A DNA stretch of 64,000 nt from Klebsiella quasipneumoniae subsp. quasipneumoniae (GTDB lineage: Bacteria > Pseudomonadota > Gammaproteobacteria > Enterobacterales > Enterobacteriaceae): NCBI RefSeq assembly GCF_020525925.1, contig NZ_CP084876.1, forward strand, positions 62,001 through 126,000, read 5' to 3'. The first letter of the stretch is position 1. Every line of letters begins with the position of its first letter. The notes below the pieces were generated by a model that saw only the letters and a program-made list of their open reading frames with translations, ran no database searches and was not told where the DNA came from. Position numbers and translations under genes: made by a program. Below, piece by piece: positions 8,346-16,280 of this stretch.

Positions 8346-9710
8346 TTAACTGGCGCCGCCGCCCAGCGACTGCCAGAGGGTGATCCGGTTATTGAGGTCG
8401 GTCTGCTGCAGGGACAGCAGCGTCGTCTTCGCCGACCACAGCGTGCGCTGGGCGGTGAGCACCGACAGATAATCGCCGACCCCAGCCTGATAGCTCTTCA
8501 TGGCGATATCCAGCGAGGTCTGCTCGGCGGCGACATACTGTTGCTGGGCATCGAGCTCTTCATTTAGCGTTTCCCGGCGCGCCAGCGCATCGGCAACGTC
8601 CTTAAAGGCGCTCTGAATCGATTTCTCGTAGGTGGCGATCAGCCCCTTCTTCTCCGCTTCCGCATAGCGCAACTGCGCCAGGTTGCTGCCGCCGGTGAAC
8701 AGCGGCAGGCTGATGGAGGGGGCGAACGACCACACCTGCATCCCGTGGCTGAACAGCGACGACAGCGAGTCGCTGCCGACGCCGGCGCTGGCGGTCAGGG
8801 AAATCGACGGGAAGAAGTTCGCCCGCGCCGCGCCGATATCGGCATTGGCGCTCTTCAGATTATGCTCCGCTTCCTGAATATCCGGCCGGCGCAGCAGCAC
8901 CGACGATGATACCCCCGCCGGCACCAGGGCGATGCAGTTATCCCCGAGACTGTCGAGGGTGCCGGGCAGCAGGCTCTCCGGCACGGTTTCCCCCGCCAGC
9001 AGGTTAATAGCGTTTTTATCCTGCGCCACCAGCGTGCGGTAGCTGGCGACGCTGGCGCGCGCCTGCTGATAGACGCTTTCCGCCGAGCTTAAATCGCCGG
9101 CGGAGGCGGTGCCCACCGCCATCTGACGGGCGACGATGTTGCGCGAGTTTGCTGCGCTGTCCATGGTCTGCTGCGCCAGCGCCAGATTGCTGTTATCCGT
9201 CGCCAGGGTCACCCAGGCGGTGGTCAAATCGGCAATCATCGTCAGCCGGGTATTCTGCGCGGTGAATTCGCTGGCAAGCCAGGTTTCGCGCGCCGCGCGC
9301 GACAGGCTCTGGTTCTTGCCAAACAGATCCAGCTCGAAGCTGGAGACCGCCCCGTCGGCCTGCGAAGCGGAGCTCAGGCCGCTGGCCACCGTTTTGCTGC
9401 GGGTATGGCTCAGCTCGGCATCGACGGTGGGGAACAGCGACGCCCGCGTCTCGCCGTACTGGGCGCGCGCGGCCTCGATATCGGCCAGCGCCTTTTGCAC
9501 ATCGCGGTTGCTGTTCAGCGCGATACTGACCACTTTTTTCAGCCGCGCGTCATTGACCACTTTCTGCCAGTCGCCGACCACCGCCGTCGATTCGCCGTGC
9601 GCCCCGGGCAGGGTAGCCGGCACCGGCGCGGCCGGGCGATCATAATGCGGGTCAAGCGAGACGCAGCCCGCGGTCAGGAGCGCGATAAACATAAAACTCA
9701 AACGAAACAT
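8346..9710 (-). CDS. eefC: Outer-membrane efflux channel lipoprotein (NodT/TolC family), EefC-like
   Basis: 454 aa. The N-terminus MFRLSFMFIALLTAGCVSLDPHYDRP is a lipoprotein signal with lipobox TAGC (Cys16). Two OEP repeats follow, with NodT-type motifs such as LLRRPDIQEAEHNLKSANADIGAARANFFPSISL near residues 270-305. It would form the trimeric outer-membrane duct for the RND pump encoded immediately upstream; the pump stop and this start are only three bases apart, with AGGAGTAAG as ribosome site. The eefC symbol follows the gene order of the Klebsiella EefABC system and is less certain than the family call; OprM/SmeC-like channels look similar. Confidence 0.85.
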   Translation of the reverse strand: MFRLSFMFIALLTAGCVSLDPHYDRPAAPVPATLPGAHGESTAVVGDWQKVVNDARLKKVVSIALNSNRDVQKALADIEAARAQYGETRASLFPTVDAELSHTRSKTVASGLSSASQADGAVSSFELDLFGKNQSLSRAARETWLASEFTAQNTRLTMIADLTTAWVTLATDNSNLALAQQTMDSAANSRNIVARQMAVGTASAGDLSSAESVYQQARASVASYRTLVAQDKNAINLLAGETVPESLLPGTLDSLGDNCIALVPAGVSSSVLLRRPDIQEAEHNLKSANADIGAARANFFPSISLTASAGVGSDSLSSLFSHGMQVWSFAPSISLPLFTGGSNLAQLRYAEAEKKGLIATYEKSIQSAFKDVADALARRETLNEELDAQQQYVAAEQTSLDIAMKSYQAGVGDYLSVLTAQRTLWSAKTTLLSLQQTDLNNRITLWQSLGGGAS

Positions 9711-9713
9711 ACC

Positions 9714-12700
9714 TTACTCCTGAGAAGAACGTTGGCGGGTGAAGAAGCGTTTCACCAGCACGAAGAACAGCGGTACGAAGAACACCGCCAGCAGGGTGGC
9801 CGTCAGGGTGCCGCCGATGATGCCGGTGCCGATCGCCACGCGGCTGTTGGCCCCGGCGCCGGTGGCGATGGCCAGCGGCAGCACCCCGGCGATAAACGCC
9901 AGCGAGGTCATGACAATTGGGCGCAGACGGGTCTGCGCGGCGCGGATCGCCGCCCGGGAGAGCGAATAACCCTCATCCACTGCGGATTCAGCGAACTCCA
10001 CGATCAGGATGGCGTTCTTCGACGACAGGCCGATGGTGGTCAGCAGCGCCACCTGGAAGTAGACGTCGTTGCTTAAGCCTCGCAGCGTCGCCGCCAGCGC
10101 CGCGCCGAGCAGGCCGAGCGGGATGACCATGATCACCGAGAACGGCACCGACCAGCTCTCATACAGCGCCGCCAGGCACAGGAACACCACCAGAATCGAG
10201 ATGGCGTACAGGCTCATCGCCTGGCCGCTGGCCAGCTTTTCCTGCAGCGAAATGCCGCTCCACGCCCAGGTGGAGCCCGCCGGCAGGCTGTCGGCCAGCT
10301 TTTCCATCTTGTCCATCGCCGCGCCGGAGCTGAAGCCGGCGGCGTTTTCGCCCTGGATCTCAAAGGCGGCGGAGCCGTTGTAGCGCACCAGGCTTTCCGG
10401 GCCGTATTGCCAGTGGGTGGTGGCGAAGGCGGAGAAGGGCGTCATGCTGTTATCGCTGCCGCGAACGAACCATTTGCCGAGGTCGGAGGGCACGGCGCGC
10501 GCGTCGCTCTCGCCCTGGATGTACACCTTCTTCACCCGGCCGCGGTCGATAAAGTCATTCACGTAGGTACCGCCCCAGGCGCTGGAGAGGGTATCGGTCA
10601 CGTCGCTCAGCGACAGCCCCAGCGAGACCGCTTTGTTGTTATCGATATCCACCTGCAGCTGCGGCATCTGCGGCAGGTCGTTGGCGCGCACCGACTGCAG
10701 CTCGCCGCTCTGGTTGGCCGCCGCCAGCAGCTGACTGCGCAGCTTCATTAGGCTGTCGCGGTCGGTACCGCCGCTGGCCATCAGCTCGAAGGTGAAGCCG
10801 TTGCTCTGTCCGAGACCGTCCACCGACGGCGGGGTCATGGCGAACAGGGTGGCGTCGCGGATCGTCCCCAGCTCTTTATTGGCGCGCAGGGCGATGGCCT
10901 GGGCGGTATTGTCGTCGCCTTTGCGCTGCGACCAGTTGTTCAGCGACACGAAGGCCATCCCGGCGTTCTGACCGCTGCCGCTAAAGCTGAAGCCGTCGAC
11001 GGTGAAAATGACGTTGGTATTGGCTTTCTCTTTGGTCAGGAACCAGTCGGTGACCTGGCGACGCACCTCGGCGGTACGCACCGCGGTGGCCCCGGCGGGC
11101 AGGGTGTACTGGACCATGATCTCCCCTTGGTCCTCCACCGGCAGAAAGCTGCCCGGCAGTTTCCACATCGCCAGCGCCATCGCCCCGCAAATCAGGACGT
11201 AAGCGCCCATCATCACCGCGCCACGGCGCAGGCCGCCGAGCACGCGGCGCTGGTAGCCCGCTTCCGTGCGCCCCCACAGGCGGTTAAACGCGCCGAAGAA
11301 CCCTTTGGTATGAGGCCTGGAGTGGCTGAGCAGCGCGCCGCACAGCGCCGGGGTGAGGGTCAGGGCCACCACCACCGACAGCATCATCGCCGAGATAATG
11401 GTCACCGAGAACTGGCGATAAATGACCCCGGTCGAGCCGCCGAAGAAGGCCATCGGCAGAAAGACCGCCGACAGCACCAGGGCGATCGCCACCAGCGCGC
11501 CGGAGATTTCGCCCATCGATTTTTCGGTGGCTTCCCGGGCGGGCAGCCCTTCGTCGCGCATAATGCGCTCGACGTTCTCCACCACCACAATGGCGTCGTC
11601 CACCAGCAGGCCGATCGCCAGCACCATGGCGAACAGCGTCAGGGTGTTAATCGAGTAGCCGAACAGCGCCAGCACGCCGAAGGTGCCGAGCAGCACCACC
11701 GGGACCGCTACCGCCGGGATCAGCGTGGCGCGGAAGTTCTGCAGGAACAGATACATCACGCAGACCACGAGGATAATCGCTTCGAAAAGGGTCTGAATCA
11801 CGTCTTCGACCGAGATTTTGATGAACTCGGTGCTGTCCTTTGGATAGGCGATATCGTAGCCCTGCGGCATCTGACGCTGGAATTCGGCGATTTTGCTTTT
11901 CACCAGGGTCGCGGTGTCCAGCGCGTTGGCGCCGGGGGCCATCATCACCGCGATCCCGGCGGCCGGGTGGCCGTTGAGATTGGCGGTAGCGGTGTAATCC
12001 TCGCTGCCCATCTCCACCCGCGCGACATCGCTCAGGCGCACCACCGAGCCGTCGGCCTGGCTTTTCACGATGATCGCTTTGAACTGGTCAGGGGTTTGCA
12101 GCCGCGACTGCGCGCGCACGGTGGCGGTCAGCTGCTGGGCGCTGGACGATGGCAGGGCGCCGATTTTACCGGCGGAGACCTGCACGTTCTGGGCCTCAAT
12201 CGCCGACTGGACGTCGGAAGGCATCAGCGAGTAGGAGGCGAGTTTAGTCGGGTCCATCCAGACGCGCATCGCGTATTCGGCGCCGAACACCTGCAGGCTG
12301 CCGACGCCCTCTACGCGCGCCAGCGGGTCCTGCAGGTTGCTGACCAGCCAGTCGGAGATATCGGAGCTGGTGGCGCGGTCGGTTTTGTCATACACCGCGA
12401 GGATCAGCAGGAAGCTGCTCTGCGATTTTTCCACTGTCACGCCGGACTGCTGGACTTCGCTCGGCAGCCGCGATTCCGCCTGCTGGACTTTGTTCTGCAC
12501 CTGCACCTGGGCGGTGTCCGGGTCGGTCCCCTGCTCAAAGGTGACGGTGATGCTGACCGAGCCGTCGGAGCTGCTGGTGGAGCTGAAGTAGAGCAGATGG
12601 TCGAGGCCGGTAAGCTGCTGCTCGATCACCTGGGTGACGCTGTTCTCCAGGGTTTCGGCGGAGGCGCCGGTGTAGGTGGCGGAGATTTTCACCGCCGGCG

Positions 12701-12821
12701 GGGCGACGTCCGGGTACTGGCCCACCGGCAGAGTGCGGATCGCCAGCACGCCGGCGAGCATAATCAGAATGGCGATCACCCAGGCAAAGACCGGGCGACG
12801 CACGAAGAAACGGGAGAACAT
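9714..12821 (-). CDS. eefB: RND multidrug efflux pump, HAE1 family, EefB-like
   Basis: 1035 aa, full length for HAE1 pumps. It opens with MFSRFFVRRPVFAWVIAILI, the usual first span, and has the expected two large periplasmic loops. The proton-relay segment LAIGLLVDDAIVVVENVER shows the adjacent Asp pair in span 4. It would use proton motive force to export drugs from the periplasm through the adaptor and channel encoded beside it. Its stop is three bases before eefC and its start overlaps the adaptor stop by one base, so all are cotranscribed. The overall likeness is to AcrB/EefB; OqxB is unlikely because OqxAB lacks an adjacent channel gene. Confidence 0.9.
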   Translation of the reverse strand: MFSRFFVRRPVFAWVIAILIMLAGVLAIRTLPVGQYPDVAPPAVKISATYTGASAETLENSVTQVIEQQLTGLDHLLYFSSTSSSDGSVSITVTFEQGTDPDTAQVQVQNKVQQAESRLPSEVQQSGVTVEKSQSSFLLILAVYDKTDRATSSDISDWLVSNLQDPLARVEGVGSLQVFGAEYAMRVWMDPTKLASYSLMPSDVQSAIEAQNVQVSAGKIGALPSSSAQQLTATVRAQSRLQTPDQFKAIIVKSQADGSVVRLSDVARVEMGSEDYTATANLNGHPAAGIAVMMAPGANALDTATLVKSKIAEFQRQMPQGYDIAYPKDSTEFIKISVEDVIQTLFEAIILVVCVMYLFLQNFRATLIPAVAVPVVLLGTFGVLALFGYSINTLTLFAMVLAIGLLVDDAIVVVENVERIMRDEGLPAREATEKSMGEISGALVAIALVLSAVFLPMAFFGGSTGVIYRQFSVTIISAMMLSVVVALTLTPALCGALLSHSRPHTKGFFGAFNRLWGRTEAGYQRRVLGGLRRGAVMMGAYVLICGAMALAMWKLPGSFLPVEDQGEIMVQYTLPAGATAVRTAEVRRQVTDWFLTKEKANTNVIFTVDGFSFSGSGQNAGMAFVSLNNWSQRKGDDNTAQAIALRANKELGTIRDATLFAMTPPSVDGLGQSNGFTFELMASGGTDRDSLMKLRSQLLAAANQSGELQSVRANDLPQMPQLQVDIDNNKAVSLGLSLSDVTDTLSSAWGGTYVNDFIDRGRVKKVYIQGESDARAVPSDLGKWFVRGSDNSMTPFSAFATTHWQYGPESLVRYNGSAAFEIQGENAAGFSSGAAMDKMEKLADSLPAGSTWAWSGISLQEKLASGQAMSLYAISILVVFLCLAALYESWSVPFSVIMVIPLGLLGAALAATLRGLSNDVYFQVALLTTIGLSSKNAILIVEFAESAVDEGYSLSRAAIRAAQTRLRPIVMTSLAFIAGVLPLAIATGAGANSRVAIGTGIIGGTLTATLLAVFFVPLFFVLVKRFFTRQRSSQE

Positions 12822-13945
12822 CAGGCGTTGCCTCCGTTATTGTTGACGGCAACGGCCTTCACCGTCTGGCCAGGGGCCACTTTACCCGTGCCTTCGACGA
12901 TCAGCTTGTCGCCCGCTTTCAGGCCGCTCAGCACCAGCCATTTATCGCCGTAGGTGTCGCCGGTTTCCACGGCGCGCTGCGCAACTTTGTTGTCGGCATC
13001 GACCACCAGCGCCGTGGCGTCGCCTTTGGCATCGCGGGTAATCCCCTGCTGCGGGGCGAGGATCGCGTCGTTCATGATGCCTTCATCGATGCGCGCGCGG
13101 ACAAACATCCCCGGCAGCAGGACGTGATGCGGGTTGGGGAAGATGGCGCGCAGGGTTACCGAGCCGGTGGATTCATCGACGGCGACTTCGGTGAGCGCCA
13201 GACGCCCTTTTTCGCTGTAGGTGCTGCCATCTTCAAGGATTAACGTCACGCTGAGGGTATCGCTATTGCTGGCCAGGCTTTGTTTGCGTAAACGCAGGAG
13301 ATCGACGCTGGATCGCGTCAGATCGACATACATGGTGTCGAGCCCGCGGATCGTCGCCAGCGCGGTATCCTGATCGGCGGAAACCAGCGCCCCCGGCGTG
13401 ACCGACGAGATGCCGATGCGCCCGGCAATCGGCGCGGTGACAGTGGTCCAGTTCAGGTTGATGCGCGCGCTCTCCAGCGCCGCTTTCTTCGATGCCACGC
13501 TGGCCTTGTCCTGGGCGCAGGTGGAGGCGGCGTCGTCGGCGTCCTGGCGGGAGACGCCGTTATCCCGGACCAGCGACGCGTAGCGCTGAGCCTTCTGGCA
13601 ATCGGAGACCACCAGCGCCTGGGCCTGTTTCAGCGCCGCCGCCGCTTCATTCCAGGTCGCGCGATAGCTGGAGGGATCGATCTGGTAAAGGGCCTGCCCG
13701 GCCTTCACCATATCGCCTTCGGTAAACAGGCGCTTCTGGATGATGCCGCCCACCTGCGGGCGTACTTCGGCGCTGAGCGAGGCGGTGGTGCGGCCGGTGA
13801 GCTGGCTGACTACCGGAACCGGCTGGCTTTGCAGAGTGACCACGCCCACTTCCGGCGTGGGTTGCTGCGGGGCAGATGTCTGCGCATTATCGCATCCGCT
13901 GAGGAGAAATAATGCTGTCGCGATGGGAGCTATGATGTATTTCAT
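12821..13945 (-). CDS. eefA: RND efflux periplasmic adaptor lipoprotein, EefA-like
   Basis: 374 aa. MKYIIAPIATALFLLSGCDNAQ is a lipoprotein signal with lipobox LSGC (Cys18). The protein then shows a barrel-sandwich half (residues about 60-75, GGIIQKRLFTEGDMVKAGQALY), a helical hairpin, and the second half (TVTAPIAGRIGISSVTPGALV), as in AcrA-type membrane-fusion proteins. It links pump and channel across the periplasm. It is the first gene of the operon; the region upstream (13946-14325) holds a small ORF and several hairpins. EefABC of Klebsiella is reported to be normally silent or weakly expressed, which would fit a controlled leader, though that link is inference. Confidence 0.88.
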   Translation of the reverse strand: MKYIIAPIATALFLLSGCDNAQTSAPQQPTPEVGVVTLQSQPVPVVSQLTGRTTASLSAEVRPQVGGIIQKRLFTEGDMVKAGQALYQIDPSSYRATWNEAAAALKQAQALVVSDCQKAQRYASLVRDNGVSRQDADDAASTCAQDKASVASKKAALESARINLNWTTVTAPIAGRIGISSVTPGALVSADQDTALATIRGLDTMYVDLTRSSVDLLRLRKQSLASNSDTLSVTLILEDGSTYSEKGRLALTEVAVDESTGSVTLRAIFPNPHHVLLPGMFVRARIDEGIMNDAILAPQQGITRDAKGDATALVVDADNKVAQRAVETGDTYGDKWLVLSGLKAGDKLIVEGTGKVAPGQTVKAVAVNNNGGNA

Positions 13946-14015
13946 TATATTTTCTCAAGATATAAGACGTCCGCCCCGTTTATTTAAAAACGAGGGAATA
14001 GGTTGGGCGCTGAGG

Positions 14016-14037
14016 CATTTTCGGCTAAGCGAAAATG
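14016..14037. promoter_or_regulatory. Perfect inverted repeat between eefA and the small ORF
   Basis: CATTTTCG and CGAAAATG form a perfect 8-bp inverted repeat with a GCTAAG centre. It lies 71 bp upstream of eefA and 17 bp upstream of the small ORF at 14055, immediately before that ORF's ribosome site. It could be an operator for either direction or a 5' RNA hairpin. Confidence 0.45.
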
Positions 14038-14054
14038 ACAAAAAAGGAACACAG

Positions 14055-14120
14055 ATGTTCCTGAACGTGATTGTTATTGTGTCTCCGCTGAAGCCAACCT
14101 CTTCGGCCTTCAGGAGGTGA
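14055..14120 (+). CDS. Small ORF, possible leader peptide (21 codons)
   Basis: ATG to TGA encodes MFLNVIVIVSPLKPTSSAFRR. The ribosome site AAAAAGGAAC lies about six bases upstream, better than that of many annotated genes here. The peptide has a short run of Val and Ile codons (NVIVIVS), reminiscent of branched-chain leader peptides, then basic residues. Its stop codon lies inside the stem AGGAGGTG/CATCTCCT, and a palindrome followed by seven Ts comes 26 bases later. The arrangement resembles an attenuator ahead of the GNAT gene at 14326. No known leader peptide was recognised, so the coding call is tentative. Confidence 0.4.
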   Translation: MFLNVIVIVSPLKPTSSAFRR

Positions 14121-14134
14121 AAAGCGCATCTCCT
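14088..14134 (+). promoter_or_regulatory. Two overlapping RNA stems across the end of the small ORF
   Basis: CTGAAGCC (14088-14095) can pair with GGCCTTCAG (14105-14113, one bulged C). AGGAGGTG (14112-14119) can pair with CATCTCCT (14127-14134, one G-U pair). The stems share bases 14112-14113, so they compete, as in ribosome-controlled attenuators. Confidence 0.4.
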
Positions 14135-14146
14135 CTGGTTTTGTGG

Positions 14147-14171
14147 TGAGAATGATCATTCTCATTTTTTT
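14147..14171 (+). terminator. Palindrome with T-run; intrinsic terminator or Fur-like box
   Basis: TGAGAATGATCATTCTCA (14147-14164) is a perfect palindrome followed directly by seven Ts, so as plus-strand RNA it would be a Rho-independent terminator with a GATC loop. The same bases also resemble an iron-repressor box (GAGAATGATcATT compared with GATAATGAT). The two readings are not exclusive. It lies about 200 bp upstream of eefA and 155 bp upstream of the GNAT gene. Confidence 0.55.
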
Positions 14172-14325
14172 CCCATTATACGATCCGCCGCGATAATGGA
14201 AAGGTTTTTTTGCTTACTTTTAGAACGCAAAAAATTAAGGCAAATAATCATGGAGAAAATAAGAATTTTTTGTGAAAGTGGAGAGGAAAAATAACCTTTC
14301 GGCACCGCGATACTGGAGATAGTTA

Positions 14326-14742
14326 ATGGCGTTAATTATTACAAAAAGCATTAATCCCGACGACCAACAAGAATTGTTTGTCGGTCTGCGGCACTATAAT
14401 CAGCAGTATCTTGATGCGGCGCAGTTTGGCGATCTGGGCGTTTACTCCCGCGATGCGCAAGGGGTGATGCAGGGCGGGCTGATTGCCAAACGCAAGGGTA
14501 ACTGGCTGTGCATTGAGTATCTGTGGGTCAGCGAAGCGACGCGCGGTCGCGGACTGGGGAGCGAGCTGATGCAGGAGGCGGAGCGGCAGGCGCAGGCGCT
14601 GGGCTGCAGCCATCTGCTGGTGGATACCTTTAGCTTCCAGGCGCTGCCGTTTTATCAGAAATTAGGCTATCAGCTGCAGATGTCGCTGCCCGACTTCCCG
14701 CATGCGGGGATGCAGCGTCACTATTTGTCGAAGGCGCTGTAA
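14326..14742 (+). CDS. GNAT-family N-acetyltransferase
   Basis: 138 aa, the usual length of a single GNAT domain. The acetyl-CoA loop is [14 protein letters not shown] (residues about 72-85), preceded by the strand [14 protein letters not shown] and followed by a C-terminal FYQKLGY segment that packs against CoA in this fold. The acceptor substrate is unknown. GGAGATAGTTA upstream of ATG supplies a ribosome site. Upstream lies an unusual leader (14016-14171) with a small ORF and terminator-like palindrome, so expression may be conditional. It diverges from the efflux operon, but nothing shows a shared role. Confidence 0.85.
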   Translation: MALIITKSINPDDQQELFVGLRHYNQQYLDAAQFGDLGVYSRDAQGVMQGGLIAKRKGNWLCIEYLWVSEATRGRGLGSELMQEAERQAQALGCSHLLVDTFSFQALPFYQKLGYQLQMSLPDFPHAGMQRHYLSKAL

Positions 14743-14787
14743 CGGTCCTGATATCGCCGGGCGGTCAGGTACCGTACCTGTGATTGT

Positions 14788-14935
14788 GCCGGATGGCGGC
14801 ATAAATGCCTTATCCGGCCTACATAGTTCTCCCGTAGTTTCGCCCCACCCAGGACCGGCAAGCGCAGCGCCGCCGGGCAGGATATCAGGCACGGCACCAG
14901 TATTCTTGCCGGGTGGCGGCTGCGCCTTACCCGGC
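14788..14935. repeat. BIME: REP elements downstream of the GNAT gene
   Basis: Two REP palindromes, at 14788-14818 (GCCGGATggcgg..TATCCGGC) and 14908-14935 (GCCGGGTggcgg..ACCCGGC), flank further REP-like GC-rich sequence (cgccgccgggcag near 14868). This is the standard layout of enterobacterial intergenic mosaic elements. It would fold at the 3' end of the GNAT mRNA. Confidence 0.7.
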
Positions 14936-15029
14936 CTACGGTTCGTGCTGTGCCCGCCATGATGCCGAGCGGCCTGTTGTTGATATACCCACTTGCGCGA
15001 CTGAAACTGCCGGTGCTGGCGGCCTCAAA

Positions 15030-15285
15030 ATCGCTGAGACGTTCCCGGAAGGCCGGGGCAGCCCGCATGGATGCGGGCTGAGGGCCGTGTTTTGCATGGA
15101 CGCTGCCTCGGCCCGACCCGAAGCCTGCAGGGATAAGTCGAAGGTACCGCGTAGCGGCGATTTTGCTGGCCGGAGCCCGGGGGTACAGGGGGCGGCGGCG
15201 ACTGGCCGCCCCCTGTGCGCTCCCTGCGCCATAAGAGACATAGCGCAGAAGAAATATCGGGAGCGCAATCTGCCCGGACATAACA
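15030..15285. repeat. Hairpin-rich non-coding element
   Basis: This stretch contains several strong stems, among them AGCCCGCAT-gG-ATGCGGGCT near 15060-15080 and GGGGGCGG..CCGCCCCC near 15189-15214. Frames through it do not look like protein. The density of paired arms suggests a dispersed repeat family or a structured RNA. I could not name it. Confidence 0.4.
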
Positions 15286-15294
15286 CGGGAGTGG

Positions 15295-15528
15295 TAGCCC
15301 TGCTAAGCGTAGCGCGAGCAGGGAAATTTACGGTTGTGCCGTTATTTCTGTAGCCCTGCTAAGCGCAGTGCGAGCAGGGAAATTTACGGTTGTGCCGTTA
15401 TTTCTGTAGCCCTGCTAAGCGCAGTGCGAGCAGGGAAATTTACGGTTGTGCCGTTATTTCTGTAGCCCTGCTAAGCGTAGCGCGAGCAGGGAAAATCCCG
15501 GATGGCGGCGCGTGGCGCCTTATCCGGG
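15295..15528. repeat. 56-bp tandem repeat array ending in a REP
   Basis: Three full 56-bp units (15295-15350, 15351-15406, 15407-15462) and a partial fourth (15463-15494) each start with tagccctgctaagcg. Units differ only at the GTAGCGC/GCAGTGC positions. Each contains a 7-bp stem CCCTGCT..AGCAGGG and a smaller stem ACGG..CCGT. A REP palindrome (15497-15528, CCCGGAT..ATCCGGG) closes the array, just downstream of the TetR gene's stop. Copy number is likely to vary among strains. Confidence 0.85.
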
Positions 15529-15552
15529 CTACAAAAGCCTCAAAACCACGCC

Positions 15553-16200
15553 TTAACCCCCGACGCCATGGCCCATTAACGCCAGCGCGTGACTGACGAT
15601 GGTCTGGCGGTCGACCGCCTGTAAACGCGGATCGCTGTGGATGCGCGAAAACGGCACCAGCACCAGGCTAATCACCGTGGTAAACAGCAGCTCCGGCGAC
15701 AGCGCCGGGTTAATCTTGCCCTCCCGCTGCCAGCGGCGCACCGCCTCCAGCATCACCTGAAAACGCTCCTCGCCGAAGCGGGCGTCCATATGCTGACGCA
15801 GGATCGGCATCTCGCCGATGATCTCCTGCATCCACAGCGGCGCGAACCAGGCGTTTTTCTCCGCCATGTGCGCCAGCGTCTCGACCATCATCGTCAGCGC
15901 CAGCACAGGGTCCTGCGGATGGTCGACAAAGATGCGGCTGATGTGGTTGCGCAGCGGCATAAAGCGCTCTTCGATCAGCTGCGTCACCAGCGCATCCCGC
16001 GAACTGAAATAGTAATGCAGCATCGCCGGCGTCACCCCGGCCTCTTTGGCGATGGCGTTCAACGACACGCGGGCCGCGCCGTCGCGGGCAAACAGCGTCA
16101 GGGCGATGTCCATCAGCTGTTCGCGGTTGGCGGTACCCGGTTTTTTGCCGCGCGGCCGCCCCGGGCGGCGGGGGGCATCCTGATCCTTTTGTGCTGTCAT
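15553..16200 (-). CDS. TetR-family transcriptional regulator
   Basis: 215 aa. A basic N-terminal arm (RRPGRPRGKKPG) precedes the TetR helix-turn-helix (residues about 28-72: LFARDGAARVSLNAIAKEAGVTPAMLHYYFSSRDAL). The C-terminal ligand domain has no closely recognised relative. It diverges from an MFS drug exporter gene across 80 bp holding an 8-bp-arm inverted repeat, the usual arrangement of a local repressor and its pump. The ligand is unknown. The ribosome site before ATG at 16200 is weak. Its stop lies just after the repeat array ending at 15528. Confidence 0.88.
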   Translation of the reverse strand: MTAQKDQDAPRRPGRPRGKKPGTANREQLMDIALTLFARDGAARVSLNAIAKEAGVTPAMLHYYFSSRDALVTQLIEERFMPLRNHISRIFVDHPQDPVLALTMMVETLAHMAEKNAWFAPLWMQEIIGEMPILRQHMDARFGEERFQVMLEAVRRWQREGKINPALSPELLFTTVISLVLVPFSRIHSDPRLQAVDRQTIVSHALALMGHGVGG

Positions 16201-16241
16201 GATATGGCGATCTCTTGACCCGACTCATTCTTTCACTAAAT

Positions 16242-16263
16242 ATTAATTATGCATTTAATTAAT
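16242..16263. promoter_or_regulatory. Inverted repeat between TetR and MFS genes, candidate operator
   Basis: ATTAATTA (16242-16249) and TAATTAAT (16256-16263) are perfect 8-bp arms around TGCATT. The repeat sits 18 bp upstream of the MFS start and 42 bp upstream of the regulator start, a good place for TetR-type repression of both. Confidence 0.5.
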
Positions 16264-16280
16264 TTCAAGCGAGTGTTGTG

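Noticed and set aside
11127..12953. 608-codon open frame antisense to the RND pump gene
   Set aside because: Low-complexity composition and no recognisable domain; it is the complement of a clearly coding gene.
14889..15353. Open frames in the repeat region after the GNAT gene
   Set aside because: They read through REP and hairpin repeats and resemble no protein.
15295..15528. CRISPR array
   Set aside because: The units are directly abutting 56-mers with no unique spacers and no cas genes nearby.
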